The notes under the pieces are model-generated. The model was given only the letters and a program-made list of their open reading frames with translations. It was not told where the DNA came from and searched no databases. Below are positions 43,880 through 55,065 of a stretch of 64,000 bases of DNA, piece after piece; the stretch's first letter is position 1; each line of letters opens with the position of its first letter. The position numbers and the translations under genes were made by a program. The DNA is from Atriophallophorus winterbourni (Eukaryota; Platyhelminthes; Trematoda; Plagiorchiida; Microphallidae): contig JACCGJ010010573.1 in the NCBI GenBank assembly GCA_013407085.1, positions 51,612-115,611 on the forward strand, in the 5' to 3' direction.

Positions 43880-44310
43880 CCGGTGGTGGAGTTGCAAATT
43901 ACTTTCATGAACGTTTAGCGCAGTGTAACGTAATCGATCATCCTGACCTCAGTCATTCTGATACGATGTGGTGTTCAGTAGACCTAGTCAATGGAGATGA
44001 ATGTACGATCGGCAACATTTACTGCTCGCCATCATTCGAAAGCTTAGTAAACGATAAGCTAATCGCATCCTTGCAATACATCACAAGCTGCCAGACAACG
44101 CAATTGCTGATCATTGGTGCTTTTAATCTCTGCATCTGTTTTTAAGAAGTGAACACTCCCCGCATTCGTTTGAACATAAATTCAAGGAGGTTATCGAAAT
44201 AGCTTCACTGCACAACCACGTTGATCAGCCAACTCGCTGACGAGGTCTTGACAAAACTTCAACTCTTGACATTGTCTTAGCGAATAAAGCAACCGCGGTG
44301 GAGGATTCAA
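43880..44310 (+). pseudogene. CR1-like endonuclease fragment (copy A)
   Basis: GGGVANYFHERLAQ, MWCSVDLVNGDECTIGNIYC, TTQLLIIGAFNL (GDFN has become GAFN), stop, then HSFEHKFKEVIEIASLHNHV and TLDIVLANKAT. These are the middle and late motifs of an EEP endonuclease. The SDH end is not visible. Confidence 0.75.
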
Positions 44311-44904
44311 GGTAATTCAAGGCGCTTCATAACCAGATTGCTTCCGGCAGGTGGAGCTCGTAAGTGCATGAACAGAGTCCACTAAGCGGAAGGAATACCC
44401 TGATCTCAAACCACAAACACATCAGGAACCATCGGGAATTCAAAAAAGGACAAAGATGTTTTGTAAGAATGGATAATCAGATTATGTATTCAGATGCGAC
44501 AATGTGTTCGTAATTGTGGAATGGTTAACTTGTAGCTGTGAGATCTGCTACCACGTGCTTCTTGCTTATAGAACATGTGTTTAAGTGGATGATTCACTGT
44601 ACGTAAATTGTTGAAAAGCGGGATCGATTTCATGCTAAGATGGCCACAATTGTGAGAATAAGATGGAATATATCATTGAATATCACGTCAAGTTGACGAC
44701 ATATTCACAGCCAGGTACATCGTAGGCATATAGATGAAATATTGGTAATGTAAACTAATAGAGCTGACGAAGATATGATGATCGATATGAACACAACGCT
44801 GATGATAATGATGATGTTGATCATAGCGGTGGTGATGATATTGGCAATGAGAATGATGCTTATAACGTTGGTGGCTTCGTCATATTCGCGCTTGAATTTG
44901 CAAT

Positions 44905-45117
44905 CTGTCAACCCGATAGAAGATGCAATAAACAGCCAAAATCGAATACTTTCAAACACGGTTGCCCTAAGTGAAAAAATCGTCACTGAGAAACGCGTCC
45001 TCCAAGGTTTATTTAATCTTAAAAACGGAAAGTCTCCTGGGGCCGACGGAATAACCTCGAAAATATTGAAGCAACTTGCGAGTTTGCTATACAAACAACT
45101 CACTTACTTGTTCGAGC
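44905..45117 (+). pseudogene. CR1 pre-RT fragment (copy A)
   Basis: NPIEDAINSQNRILSNTVAL, VTEKRVLQGLFNLKNGKSPG and ADGITSKILKQLASLLYK: collinear with about 30920-31120 of the intact CR1. It stops at ttcgagcaattcaattc, where an antisense CR1 tail begins, so the join used a few shared bases (gagcaa.ttcaa). Confidence 0.8.
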
Positions 45118-45420
45118 AATTCAATTCAATTTAATTCAATTTAATGGTCTAAAAAGCACATAGCTTTAGAAAAACCACAGAATAATATGCGAGTTACAAA
45201 TAACAGTAAAACGGGGTTTGTTTGCCTACTGATTAGTTCAGGAATCACGTAAAAATATATAGAGCAGAAATTGTTTTCAACCGGTTTGATAGGGTAAATA
45301 TGTATAGTTTACTTCGATGCATTGGTTCAAAGCTTTATGATGCAGAATATATTGTTTCAATGTTTGGATTCGTCGACATGAAGTTCTCCAAGTTCGATTT
45401 GAATATATCCAAGCTGGGCG
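45118..45420 (-). repeat. CR1 family A 3' end, antisense (copy A)
   Basis: Reverse complement of about 2540-2837: tail, UTR, and codons for SLDIFKSNLENFMSTNPNIE then TIYSAS and stop. Confidence 0.82.
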
Positions 45421-45705
45421 AATATTCGCTTCGCTTCGCAACTTCGCTTCGCTTTAAATCCCAAATCGAAGTTATCGTTATTGTCTGGTCTGTAGTCTGT
45501 AGCAGACAATAACAAATGTCACTTTTTTGGAGCGAAGCGAAGTGCGAAGCGAATTTTCGAAGTGCCCTAACTGCCCTTCGCAATGGCGAATAGTATCAAA
45601 GCGAATATCCGAAGTGCACTTCGCAATGGCGAAGCGGAGCGAATATTCGCTTCGCTTTAAATCCCAAAGCGAAGTATTCGTTATTGTCTGGTCTGGAGAT
45701 AGCTG
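45417..45705. repeat. cgaagcg-rich inverted/direct repeat (copy A)
   Basis: Two direct copies of gctttaaatcccaaa.cgaag followed by ttattgtctggtctg (about 45448-45496 and 45652-45693) flank a stretch full of gcgaagcg and its complement; gcgaatattcgcttcgc is partly self-complementary. Probably a small TIR element. B carries it at 55065-55365. C begins inside it (59343). Confidence 0.65.
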
Positions 45706-46139
45706 TATTTGGTTTAAGCTAAATTGTTAAATTGCTTGATTGTAGATTTCGACTATTTGACTCATTCGAATCAGTTGTTCAATTATTAACACCCGCGGCT
45801 GAATGCTTGGCCTAAATATCATTTTGGGATGACATTCCAATGTCTTTCTTAACCGAACAAGCAAGAAAAATCAGATATCTCATTTAAACGTGTCATTGTT
45901 CTAATCGGACAATGTCATTCTATCGAGAACGTGTTGACCTCACGCATGACAGTGAATGACCATTCATTATCGATTTGACCACACTTATCCTCGTAACTTG
46001 GAGCGGTCACGTTGAAACAAAGACCAGCGTTTGAGAACGAGATTGCATATTCAATATCTAGTCGAACAAGAATTTTGATAGCATTGCAAAAAATCAGTAA
46101 TATTTCTCGAAAGGTCGTGGATGAGCAATATTTGGATGA

Positions 46140-47342
46140 GATCATTTTTGTGTAAGTGGTATAAAATGTGGTAACACAAGTATTCCGAATTCATAATAAC
46201 GAACAGTAGTTAGTTGAATGCAGATGCGTTCAAGAATCCAATGAACCCTGTGTATAATATTCAGTCGAACGAAATTTGCGCCTTTATATCTTTACAACAT
46301 GTTGAAGATCGTCGTGAGTACTTACGACGTCGAACAGTGGTCTACTGAGATGAGTTGTGTTCAAGGATCAAAGCAGTTCCGTACCTTGATTCGTGATAGA
46401 CACAATCATGTACCGCTACTAAACACAAATGGTGCATCCATAGTATTATTTGTTTGAATAGTTAGATATAAGATGTACCAATAAGCTGTGATTTACTCGT
46501 TTCTATGCTGACATACACAACTTGGTCTTAATAACCTAGAATTCCAGAAGATTCTCACACTTTATTTAGATAGATTTATCAAAATCACAAGAAATATGTT
46601 GCGAAAATTGTGTTAGATGGTTTGTGGTACTTCAAGTTGAAACAGGATGTGCGAAAAATAGATCTGTCATCGCAAAACTGTTACGTTTGTATTAAGTCTA
46701 GGCGTAACATTTTTGTGATTTAATTAAGAACTACAAAGCTTCTTCAACACAATCACACACACTCCTGTAATGTATTGTGGAGTTCAATCCCGACTATTTT
46801 TGCTGCATGGTAGACTTCTTTAGGATGACAAACTTCTCACGTGGCCTGAGACAGTGGGCAGATAATGCAAACTCCATAAATAGCTGTATTTGAGCTGTAA
46901 AAAGTCTTGCAACTTCGCGGTAATCCAGGCAAATGCATGAACAATGATGCACTTCGTGAAAACCTTGGTCAGTCGCAACCGTTTAGTCCCATGTGTCAAA
47001 AAATCGAATAATTATATTAGGAAACGTGATTTTTTCAGTTTCAGTAGCATGGTACTAGATGACCATTTAAATCCTCCTGGTAGAAAAAAATGTGAGCTGT
47101 TCTTTATGTGTATAACAGTCGCATTGAAATAAGTGTATGTAGCGCAACTGATCACTGCGACAACTGATAGCGGGAACCACAGGTTACTAATACGGGTCGT
47201 GGGCTGCTTATTTCCTTTGACGGTTCGGCCGCCACGAGATTTACGCAAATCGGGATGTGGCATCGCAAGGATGTTTAAGTTATGCTTACTTCATTGAAAA
47301 ATGTATATAAGATGGAACATTTGTCAATCGCTTGTCTCACAT
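46140..47342. other. Duplicated non-coding spacer upstream of glutamine synthetase (copy A)
   Basis: Matches 55800-56468 (B, first part) and 59870-61068 (C). Short frames are conserved only because the DNA is; no exon signal was found. Confidence 0.55.
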
Positions 47343-47735
47343 GAAGAAGAAGAAGAGAACTTTATTCGTTAAAACGAATTTTCAGTTAATCAAAATAGTT
47401 TAAACACAGAATTTCAACACGAATAAGGGGGACGTCAAATTTTGATGGGAAATATTTGAGATTGCCAGTCACATTCAAAATCAAAACAGTTTCGGTTCCG
47501 TCTGCAGGCATGTATGAGTTTTCTTTCGCATTATTCTGACCGGCGCAGCAAATTCCCCATCCTTCAAAAAATAAAAAATATTGCGCAGCGTTTAAAGCGT
47601 GCGGGGCATCAAACGTCCTTTGTTTACATGTTCACGACATGTTAAAACGTTTCAAAAAACAAAAGCTTTCGTGTTGACTGAAAAAATAAAAACGCATGAA
47701 AACAATAATTTCGAGCACGGCCAATTCAAAGGCCC
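47343..47735. other. Copy-A-specific segment in the distal upstream region
   Basis: Between tgtctcacatga and cgctgctattaaagttcaac, A has about 393 bp and C has about 147 bp of different sequence. The left end of the A segment, agaagaagaagagaacttta, read in antisense is an AATAAA signal followed by a CTT run, as at the 3' end of an antisense retroelement. Inference only. Confidence 0.5.
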
Positions 47736-47819
47736 CGCTGCTATTAAAGTTCAACCTTGAAGTGTCCAATCAAATAGAGGTCAATGACATACGACAGCCA
47801 ATCTAATTGGCTCCCGAAT

Positions 47820-47903
47820 TTTCGCGATTCTTATTGGTGTCCATTGCCATATAAGAAGATTGTTTTTTTTAATCTGTCATTATTTACTCACACGTCGCTC
47901 GAA
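47820..47903 (+). promoter_or_regulatory. Core promoter and leader of glutamine synthetase gene A
   Basis: An inverted CCAAT (attggtg at about 47833) and a TATA-like catataag (47849-47856) lie about 70 and 50 bp before the ATG. Gene C has the same arrangement with tatataag (61328-61335). The ATG context is cgaaATGG. Confidence 0.6.
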
Positions 47904-49487
47904 ATGGCTTTGTCGTCGAATAGCCCAGCTGATAGCAAGACGTTGCTCATGAAATATTATAACTTGCAACAGCCAGACGACAAAATTCAATTGATGTACG
48001 TTTGGGTCGATGGCTCTGGTGAAAACCTTCGTTGCAAAACAATGACGGTTGAGAAGGAACCAACTTCGCCAGATGGTATGTGTTTGTGTCTCTGATTTTC
48101 GACTGCCGATATTCTGTATTTCTTCAAGGCATTTGATTATTTATTTGTTTATTCCTACATTATGTTGTTGTTCCAGACTGTCGCATATGGAATTTCGACG
48201 GCAGCAGCACTGGTCAGGCAGAAGGCTCAAACTCCGATATCTATTTAAAGCCCTGTGCCATCTTCCGGGACCCATTCCGAGGAGGCAAAAACAAACTTGT
48301 TCTGTGCGAGACTTACAATTACAATATGCAACCGCACAGTAAGCTACATTCCGCATTTTTGAAATTCAATATTCGCGTCACATTACATCTATATTGAGTT
48401 TTCGTTTTTATAATCAGAAACCAACAAGCGTTTTCATTGCAAACATATCATGGACACAGCGAAGGAACACGAGCCTTGGTTCGGTATTGAACAAGAATAC
48501 GTGATGCTCGACAAGGACGGCCATCCGCTCCAATGGCCAAAGAACGGATATCCTCCGGCTCAAGGTACGGTCTATTCCAGACAAATACCCATCTGTTGTT
48601 TTCCTGAAAGCTGACAAGTTTGCCATTTTTGCAGGACCGTACTACTGTTCAGTCGGAGCCACTAAAGCTCTTGGGCGTGACGTGATGGAGGCACACTACC
48701 GTGCCTGCCTTTATGCAGGGATAAATATATGTGGAACGAACGCTGAAGTGATGCCTTCACAGGTATGCTACAACAGAAGGCACACACAGTAGCTTACAAT
48801 TATTATTTTGCATTCTTTTTGTCAAAATCATTTGCTGTCTACCATCTAGTGGGAATTCCAAATCGGCCCATGCGAGGGAGTGTCTGCCGGCGATCACTTG
48901 TGGATGGCTAGGTTCATTTTGCATCGTGTCGCTGAAGATTTTGGAGTCATGATCACGTTCGATCCGAAACCAGTGGCCGGCGATTGGAATGGTTCTGGCG
49001 CGCATACCAACTTCTCAACGCTGTCTATGAGACGACCCGGTGGAATAAGGTGAGTTGCTCTCCTTTTCGTGTGCGTCTGAATATAGGCGGGTGAGCGTTA
49101 TTCGGTCATTTATTCCTTATAGAGCAATTGAGGAAGCTATAGACAAGCTATCGGAGCGTCACCAAGAACACCTTGAGCAATATGACCCCAAAGGTGGCGC
49201 AGATAACACACGCCGATTGACCGGACACCATGAGACCAGTAGCATTAATTCCTTCACCTCAGGTAATCTCTATATTAACTTCTCGTGTCTGATGACGAGA
49301 TTCTTGAGGGGTTCTTAACTGTCGTCACTATATTTTTGCAGGCGTCGGTAATCGTGGCAGCAGTGTCCGCATCCCGAGGCAAGTCGCAGAAGATCAGCGT
49401 GGATACTTGGAAGATCGTAGGCCCGCTGCCAACTGTGACCCATACTGTGTCACCGCCCTTCTCGTTGAGACCACGTGTTTGATGTGA
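47904..49487 (+). CDS. GLUL: Glutamine synthetase (class II), gene A
   Basis: ATP-dependent ligation of ammonia to glutamate in the cytosol. Exons 47904-48075, 48177-48338, 48418-48564, 48635-48762, 48850-49049, 49123-49262, 49342-49487; all introns GT-AG, 70-101 bp; 364 residues against about 373 in mammals. Beta-grasp part: [30 protein letters not shown]. Catalytic part: WFGIEQEY (metal ligands E136, E138), [20 protein letters not shown] (E198, E205), [27 protein letters not shown] (N250, G251, H255), [21 protein letters not shown] and [16 protein letters not shown]. It ends ETTCLM. Residue 248 is Asp (GDWNG); gene C has the usual Asn. The start is the only ATG giving the family's N-terminus. 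Twin of gene C, 13479 bp away. Confidence 0.95.
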
Positions 49488-49870
49488 GCTTCGCTTTGCT
49501 GCTTCCATCCAAAGCTACCGAAATCTGTGTTTATTTAAAAAACATCAGAATATGTATATAATGTTTTTCATTGACTCGCGTTGTTTCAAATGTACATTTT
49601 CATCTCTCTTTCAAATATATCAGTGACCTATTTTTCGATGTTGAATTGTTTCTTGGGGTGACTCAAATATTGACCGAAGATTTTAACTCATAGATCAACG
49701 GGTATTTTTATGGGATTCGTTTTGCAGGGGACCGCTTGCTGAAATACATTTTGATGGTATCATTTGGGCAATCTTAATTGATCGGGCTTAACAACACATT
49801 CATTTGTGGGTGCGGTTCTTTTTCGTTTGGCAAAATATACAATAATTCAATCCTGACATTACGACGTTGT
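49488..49870. other. 3' flank of glutamine synthetase gene A
   Basis: Matches 62967-63370 behind gene C, less closely than the exons (about 85-90% by eye). No standard AATAAA was seen close to the stop; atgtatataatg (about 49553) is AT-rich only. Confidence 0.5.
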
Positions 49871-50267
49871 GGTTTTCGCTTCACCTTCAGATGAGCAGGT
49901 GGTTTTTGCTACGTAACGTTAGCGGACCCGGAAAGTTTTGGACAGAGGTCTTTAACAATCGTAATTGTAAAGGTGGCGTCTTGATGAAAATAACGCTCTT
50001 TGTGACTCACCGGCACATTTGCAGCAGCCGAACCTTCGGGTTAAATGATCTGCGAAGATTCAGCGTTTTTCTGACTGGTATTACCGTCAGTGGTTTCCGA
50101 TTTATCCTAACCAATACGAGGAATCTAAGCGGTGACCAGAGTCTCTACCGTTGCCTTCAACGTTTGTACTAGGAGCTTTAAGCTCAGCATTCGATCATCC
50201 AGGTTGCTTTGGTGGTCACATGTTCGAGCAGCTAAATCTGCGTTCGGTTTAGTTCGGCAATGTTTAC
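49871..50267 (-). pseudogene. Antisense CR1 ORF1 fragment, part 1
   Basis: Minus strand: RTKPNADLAARTCDHQSNLD, DRMLSLKLLVQTLKATVETL, then ETTDGNTSQKNAESSQI in order, aligning with residues about 67-200 of the intact ORF1. It is interrupted at 50258-50267 by the foldback transposon and resumes at 51690. Confidence 0.8.
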
Positions 50268-50278
50268 GGGGTACCGAG

Positions 50279-50400
50279 AGTTGCTCCTTGACAATTGCTC
50301 CCCGACAGTTGCTCCGCGACAATTGCTCCTCTGACAATTGCTCATCGGACAGTTGCTCCTTGGACATTTGCTCCTTGACCAATTGCTCCTTGTACAAGTG
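50279..50400 (+). repeat. Minisatellite, left transposon end
   Basis: Eight units of ttgctccttgacaa type (14-15 bp). Followed at once by a perfect 12-bp hairpin: gaactgagttca (50400-50411) and tgaactcagttc (50414-50425). Confidence 0.9.
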
Positions 50401-50549
50401 AACTGAGTTCACTTGAACTCAGTTCCACGGAGATGGAGTCGCCCAGAACAGTGGACTTTTCGCTTTCGTTCACACACATAAAAATCAGCAGTGGGGTCAC
50501 TCTTGCTGGTTTGAGCTTGAACTCAGTTCACTTGTTTACTTGTTTACTC

Positions 50550-51225
50550 GGCAACGAAGACCCTGAATATGATATTGAGACGCGTCTAAATGGAATGGAA
50601 TCCAGTATACAAAAACTAAATGAACTGATAATAAATGTCATAAAGACACCGTCGTTACCCGTCGTTACTGCCAAAGAGCCGGTAGATAATCCATCATACT
50701 CGAGCAGGCCAACATTTGCCCAGATAACCGCGCAGATGGTGACTAAAACGGGTAGGCGTTCGTTGGGATCAGTGACTCCTCGACTTAACGGAAACGAAAA
50801 AGAACTCAAAAAACCACTGCTACTAAAATGACTGACTCACATTATAAAGCAAAATCCGCGATTGTAAACCTTAGCGTTATATGTACAAACGTGACCGAGT
50901 CGCAGGAAACGCTGTTTGAAGCTAAGCAAAAACATGACTTAGCTGAGTGGTATAAACTCTGCAGTCAGATGAGCTTGGCCGCAGTTACTACTTCATCAGT
51001 AGTTCTATTAAACCGCCACCTGAATTCTCCTCACAAGGATGATCCTCGCCTTTTAAGAATAACGCTGCAATCTGCGGAGGACGTGGAAAACGTACTCTTA
51101 AATGCTTACATTCTTAAAGGTGTTCCAGAGACTACATGTCGTATCCATGCAGACTTACCATGGTGGCAGAAAGAAGTAAAAGAGTTGTTAAAGGTCAGCA
51201 GGGTCGGGATACCGTGGGTGTACTG
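50550..51225 (+). pseudogene. CR1 ORF1 fragment inside the transposon
   Basis: LNGMESSIQKLNELIINVIK, then after a frame change LSVICTNVTESQETLFEAKQ, LRITLQSAEDVENVLLNAYI and CRIHADLPWWQKEVKELL: the middle and conserved C-terminal region of a CR1 ORF1, more diverged from the intact copy than the antisense fragments that surround the transposon. It is in opposite orientation to the interrupted host CR1. Confidence 0.78.
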
Positions 51226-51535
51226 AAGAGCATTGCCTTTTGCTACAATTTGTAAGCTTCTGTTGCAGAAGAAGGAGAAGACAATCAAGACAGTAGTTTG
51301 GAAAATGTTCTATAACAGTGATACTTTTTGTGTGCAGTTATCAGACATGAGACCAGGATTTTGTGGAAAACACTAAAAAACACATGGCTTAGTTATTGTT
51401 ATTGTTATTACAGTGATCTATAGTATTTTATTCAATTTTTATTAAAATGTTCAAAGAAGAAAAAATACTTGTCTTCACTTGTATGAATTATTTTCGTCAC
51501 AATGTTAACCAATCTGATCGTGATCTAAAATTCAT

Positions 51536-51680
51536 AGAGCAATTGGTCAAGGAGCAATAGGGCAAGGAGCAATTGGTCAAGGAGCAATTGGGCAAGGAGC
51601 AAATGTCCAAGGAGCAACTGTCCGAGGAGCAAATGTCCAAGGAGCAACTGTCCGAGGAGCAATTGTCAAGGAGCAACTGT
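51536..51680 (-). repeat. Minisatellite, right transposon end
   Basis: About ten units of ggagcaattggtcaa type (15 bp), the reverse complement of the left array, with sub-patterns (ggagcaaatgtccaa alternating with ggagcaactgtccga) showing recent local expansion. Confidence 0.9.
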
Positions 51681-51689
51681 CGTGGACCC

Positions 51690-51785
51690 AATGTTTACAT
51701 ACACTAGGCGTGTTTTCATCATTCAGGATCGACTTGGCAAAACATCGGAGGTCAAAACTAATCCAACCGCACGTCACGATGCACT
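51690..51785 (-). pseudogene. Antisense CR1 ORF1/5' UTR fragment, part 2
   Basis: Minus strand continues the interrupted copy: gatcctgaatgatgaaaaca and cgcctagtgtatg (compare about 28257-28295), then jumps to the first about 40 bp of the 5' UTR (ggattagttttgacctccga). About 500 bp of the 5' UTR and ORF1 start are deleted. Confidence 0.7.
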
Positions 51786-53327
51786 TATGGATCAAAGATA
51801 ACGCGGTTGTATCCATCAACCGAAGGAGGCCAACAACAGTGATTATAAATACATATGGATGTGGGATGTGAGTAGCTTGGCTTCTTATCACGAATATATG
51901 TTTCTTGTGTGTTTTGAATGAATCAGCTCAAACGTTTACCTAATTAGGGAAAAGAACAATGCGTTTTTCTGCGTTTATTGAAGTTAGTGGATAATAGGTA
52001 TCTTTCTTTTTATTTAGTATGTTACTCTGTTTTTGAAAACCATTACTTGTCAATTTTTGCACTTATTCTAAAAGTTGTTGCAGATATCATACGTGGTACC
52101 AATTGTATGTCGTATGCAAGTTAGCTTTTACACAAAGCTCAAGCACTCACAAATTCAAATGGATGTACGGCTGTCTTACTTACTCAATTATGTGAATCTG
52201 GATTTGAACGCTGTGGTTCGTTATAAGAACCCTATTCAACAGTGGAATTCAAGTATAACTTTGTTCACCAATTGTACATTGTTTTGAGGCTCACTGAACC
52301 TAACGATTGGTCGTCCAGGTACCTTTCGATAACCTTTACTGATTTCTAGCAATGGTATCAAAATTCTTGATAGACTAGATATTCGATATCCAATCTCGTT
52401 CTCAAAAGCTGGTCTTTGTTTCAACGTGACCGCTCCAAGTTACGACGATAAGTGTGGTCAAATCGATAATGAATGGTCATTCACTGTCATGCGTGAGGTC
52501 AACACGTTCTCGATAGAATGAGATTGTCCGAATAGAACAATGCCACGTTTAAATAAGATATCTTCGGTTAACAAAGACATTGGAATGTCATCGCGAAATG
52601 ATATTTAGGTCGAGCGTTCAGCCGCGGGAGTTAATAATTGAGCAACTGTTTCGAATGAGTCAAATTATCGAAATCTACAATCAAGCTTTTTTACAAATCT
52701 GGTTAAAACAAATCCATATATGTCCAGACTGTGTTCGAAGCTAATCACATTCACTCACATAAAAGTTTTAACCTTATTTAGATTACCTTAAATGGCTGCG
52801 TATTTCTACGGATCTGGTGATATTTGTTATGATTATGTATCAATTTATTTCATGACAGACTTCAACTTTTATTTGCGAAAATAACGAAGACATCAGCATT
52901 ATAAGTATCATTATCAATGTCATTATCAAGATTAATACCATCATCAACATCATCATTATCATCAACGTTGTGTTCATCTGGATCATCATATCTTCATCAG
53001 CTTTATTAGCTTCACAATACCAATATTTCATCTATATGGCTACGATGTACCTGGATACATATATGGTGTCAACTTGACGTGATATTCAATGATATATTCG
53101 ATCCTATTCTCACAATTTTGGCCATCGTCACACGAAATCAATACTGGTGTTCAACAATCTGCTTACGGTGATTCACCCACGTAAACACCTGTTCCATCAG
53201 CAAGACGCACGTGGTAGTAGATCTCATGGCTACAAGTTAAACATTGCACACTCAGAACACCAGATGGTGAGATTCCCTTGATGCTATTTAACTTCAACTG
53301 AATGTTTACACTCTGTTCCTATTAAAG

Positions 53328-53488
53328 ACTGTCACATATGGAACTTCGTCGGAAGTAGCACAGGCCAGCAGAAGTATCCAACTCTGATAATTATTTGAAA
53401 ACTTGTGCGATCTTTCGAGACCCGTTCGGTGGTGGCATGGACAAAGTGGTTCTATGAGAGACTTACAACGACAACATGCAACCACACA
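53328..53488 (+). pseudogene. Glutamine synthetase exon 2 relic (copy B)
   Basis: Same one-base deletion and same Cys-to-stop change as the relic in copy A, so both lesions predate the duplication. AG and GTAAG borders are still present. Confidence 0.85.
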
Positions 53489-53529
53489 GTAAGCACACTA
53501 CTCCGTCGCGATCGCGATCGATGATCCGG

Positions 53530-53955
53530 TGGTGGAGTTGTAGTTTACTTTCATGAACGTTTAGCGCAGTGTAACGTAATCGATCATCCTGACCTCAGTC
53601 ATTCTGATACGATGTGGTGTTCAGTAGACCTAGTCAATGGAGATGAATGTACGATCGGCAACATTTACTGCTCGCCATCATTCGAAAGCTCAGTGAACGA
53701 TAAGCTAATCGCATCCTTGCAATACATCACAAGCTGCCAGACAACGCAATTGCTGATCATTGGTGCTTTTAATCTCTGCATCTGTTTTTAAGAAGTAAAC
53801 ACTCCCCGCATTCGTTTGAACATAAATTCAAGGAGGTTATCGAAATAGCTTCACTGCACAACCACGTTGATCAGCCAACTCGCTGACGAGGTCTTGACAA
53901 AACTTCAACTCTTGACATTGTCTTAGCGAATAAAGCAACCACGGTGGATGATTCA
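53530..53955 (+). pseudogene. CR1-like endonuclease fragment (copy B)
   Basis: Repeats the fragment of copy A, with the same GAFN change, plus a few substitutions. Confidence 0.72.
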
Positions 53956-54551
53956 AGGTAATTCAAGGCGCTTCATAACCAGATTGCTTCCGGCAGGTGG
54001 AGCCCGTAAGTGCATGAACAGAGTCCACTAAGCGGAAGGAATACCCTGATCTCAAACCACAAACACATCAGGAACCATCGGGAATTCAAAAAAGGACAAA
54101 GATGTTTTGTAAGAATGGATAATCAGATTATGTATTCAGATGCGACAATGTGTTCGTAATTGTGGAATGGTTAACTTGTAGCTGTGAGATCTGCTACCAC
54201 GTGCTTCTTGCTTATAGAACATGTGTTTAAGTGGATGATTCACTGAACGTAAATTGTTTAAAAGCGGGATCGATTTCATGCTAAGATGGCCACAATTGTG
54301 AGAATAAGATGGAATATATCATTGAATATCACGTCAAGTTGACGGCATATTCACAGCCAGGTACATCGTAGGCATATAGATGAAATATTGGTAATGTGAA
54401 ACTAATAGAGCTGACGAAGATATGATGATCGATATGAACACAACGCTGATGATAATGATGATGTTGATCATAGCGGTGGTGATGATATTGGCAATGAGAA
54501 TGATGCTTATAATGTTGGTGGCTTCGTCATATTCGCGCTTGAATTTGCAAT

Positions 54552-54765
54552 CTGTCAACCCGATAGAAGATGCAATAAACAGCCAAAATCGAATACTTTC
54601 AAACACGGTTGCCCTAAGTGAAAAAATCGTCACTGAGAAACGCGTCCTCCAAGGTTTATTTAATCTTAAAAACGGAAAGTCTCCTGGGGCCGACGGAATA
54701 ACCTCGAAAATATTGAAGCAACTTGCGAGTTTGCTATACAAACCACTCACTTACTTGTTCGAGCA
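54552..54765 (+). pseudogene. CR1 pre-RT fragment (copy B)
   Basis: As in copy A: VTEKRVLQGLFNLKNGKSPG and GITSKILKQLASLLYKPLTY. Confidence 0.78.
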
Positions 54766-55065
54766 ATTCAATTCAAATTAATTCAATTTAATGGTCTTAA
54801 AAGCACATTGCTTTAGAAAAACCACAGAATAATATGCGAGTTACAAATAACAGTAAAACGGGGTTTGTTTGCCTACTGATTAGTTCAGGAATCACGTAAA
54901 AATATATAGAGCAGAAATTGTTTTCAACCGGTTTGATAGGGTAAATATGTATAGTTTACTTCGATGCATTGGTTCAAAGCTTTATGATGCAGAATATATT
55001 TTTTCAATGTTTGGATTCGTCGACATGAATTTGTCCAAGTTCGATTTGAATATATCCAAGCTGGG
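54766..55065 (-). repeat. CR1 family A 3' end, antisense (copy B)
   Basis: Tail and UTR as in copy A, with a few private changes in the tandem tail. Confidence 0.8.

Larger units (their letters stand above)
42655..46130. repeat. Long imperfect palindrome in copy A
   Basis: Outer arms 42655-43040 and 45735-46120 are reverse complements (repeat Q). Inner arms about 43270-43620 and 44510-44870 are too (for example ggccatcgtcac / tggccacaattgtgag, gcacgtggtagcagatct). The centre holds the pseudo-exon and an endonuclease fragment. The right arm is enlarged by CR1 pieces and the cgaagcg repeat (44905-45705). Arms match at perhaps 80-90%, less than A matches B, so the palindrome is older than the duplication. 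Confidence 0.75.
42080..49870. repeat. Segmental duplication copy A (longest)
   Basis: Its left 4.7 kb matches copy B (51738-56468) and its right 4.2 kb matches copy C (59340-63370), at about 97-99% by eye. It contains the long palindrome, a glutamine synthetase pseudo-exon, CR1 scraps, the cgaagcg-rich repeat and a complete glutamine synthetase gene. Bases 47343-47735 are private to A. Confidence 0.88.
50268..51689. mobile_element. Foldback-type DNA transposon with minisatellite ends and captured CR1 ORF1
   Basis: 1422 bp between direct repeats aatgtttac (50259-50267 and 51690-51698). Ends are inverted: ggggtaccgagagttgctcc on the left, and the complement of the right end is gggtccacgacagttgctcc. 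Inside each end lies an array of 14-15-bp units. No transposase is present. A 9-bp duplication and GGG termini fit Mutator-like elements, but the superfamily is inference. The host CR1 ORF1 (antisense) is recognisable on both sides. Confidence 0.8.

Noticed and set aside
44775..44900. Open frame with Met/Ile-rich start (MMIDMNTTLMIMMMLIIAVV...)
   Set aside because: Translation of a gat/atg microsatellite that happens to run into the CR1 pre-RT fragment; not a membrane protein gene.
48049..48342. 97-codon plus-strand frame over glutamine synthetase exon 2, present in both copies
   Set aside because: It is the glutamine synthetase exon read in the wrong frame plus intron 1.
50279..50400. Short regularly repeated units suggesting a CRISPR array
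   Set aside because: Units are contiguous 14-15-bp tandem repeats without spacers, in eukaryotic DNA, and mirrored at the other transposon end.
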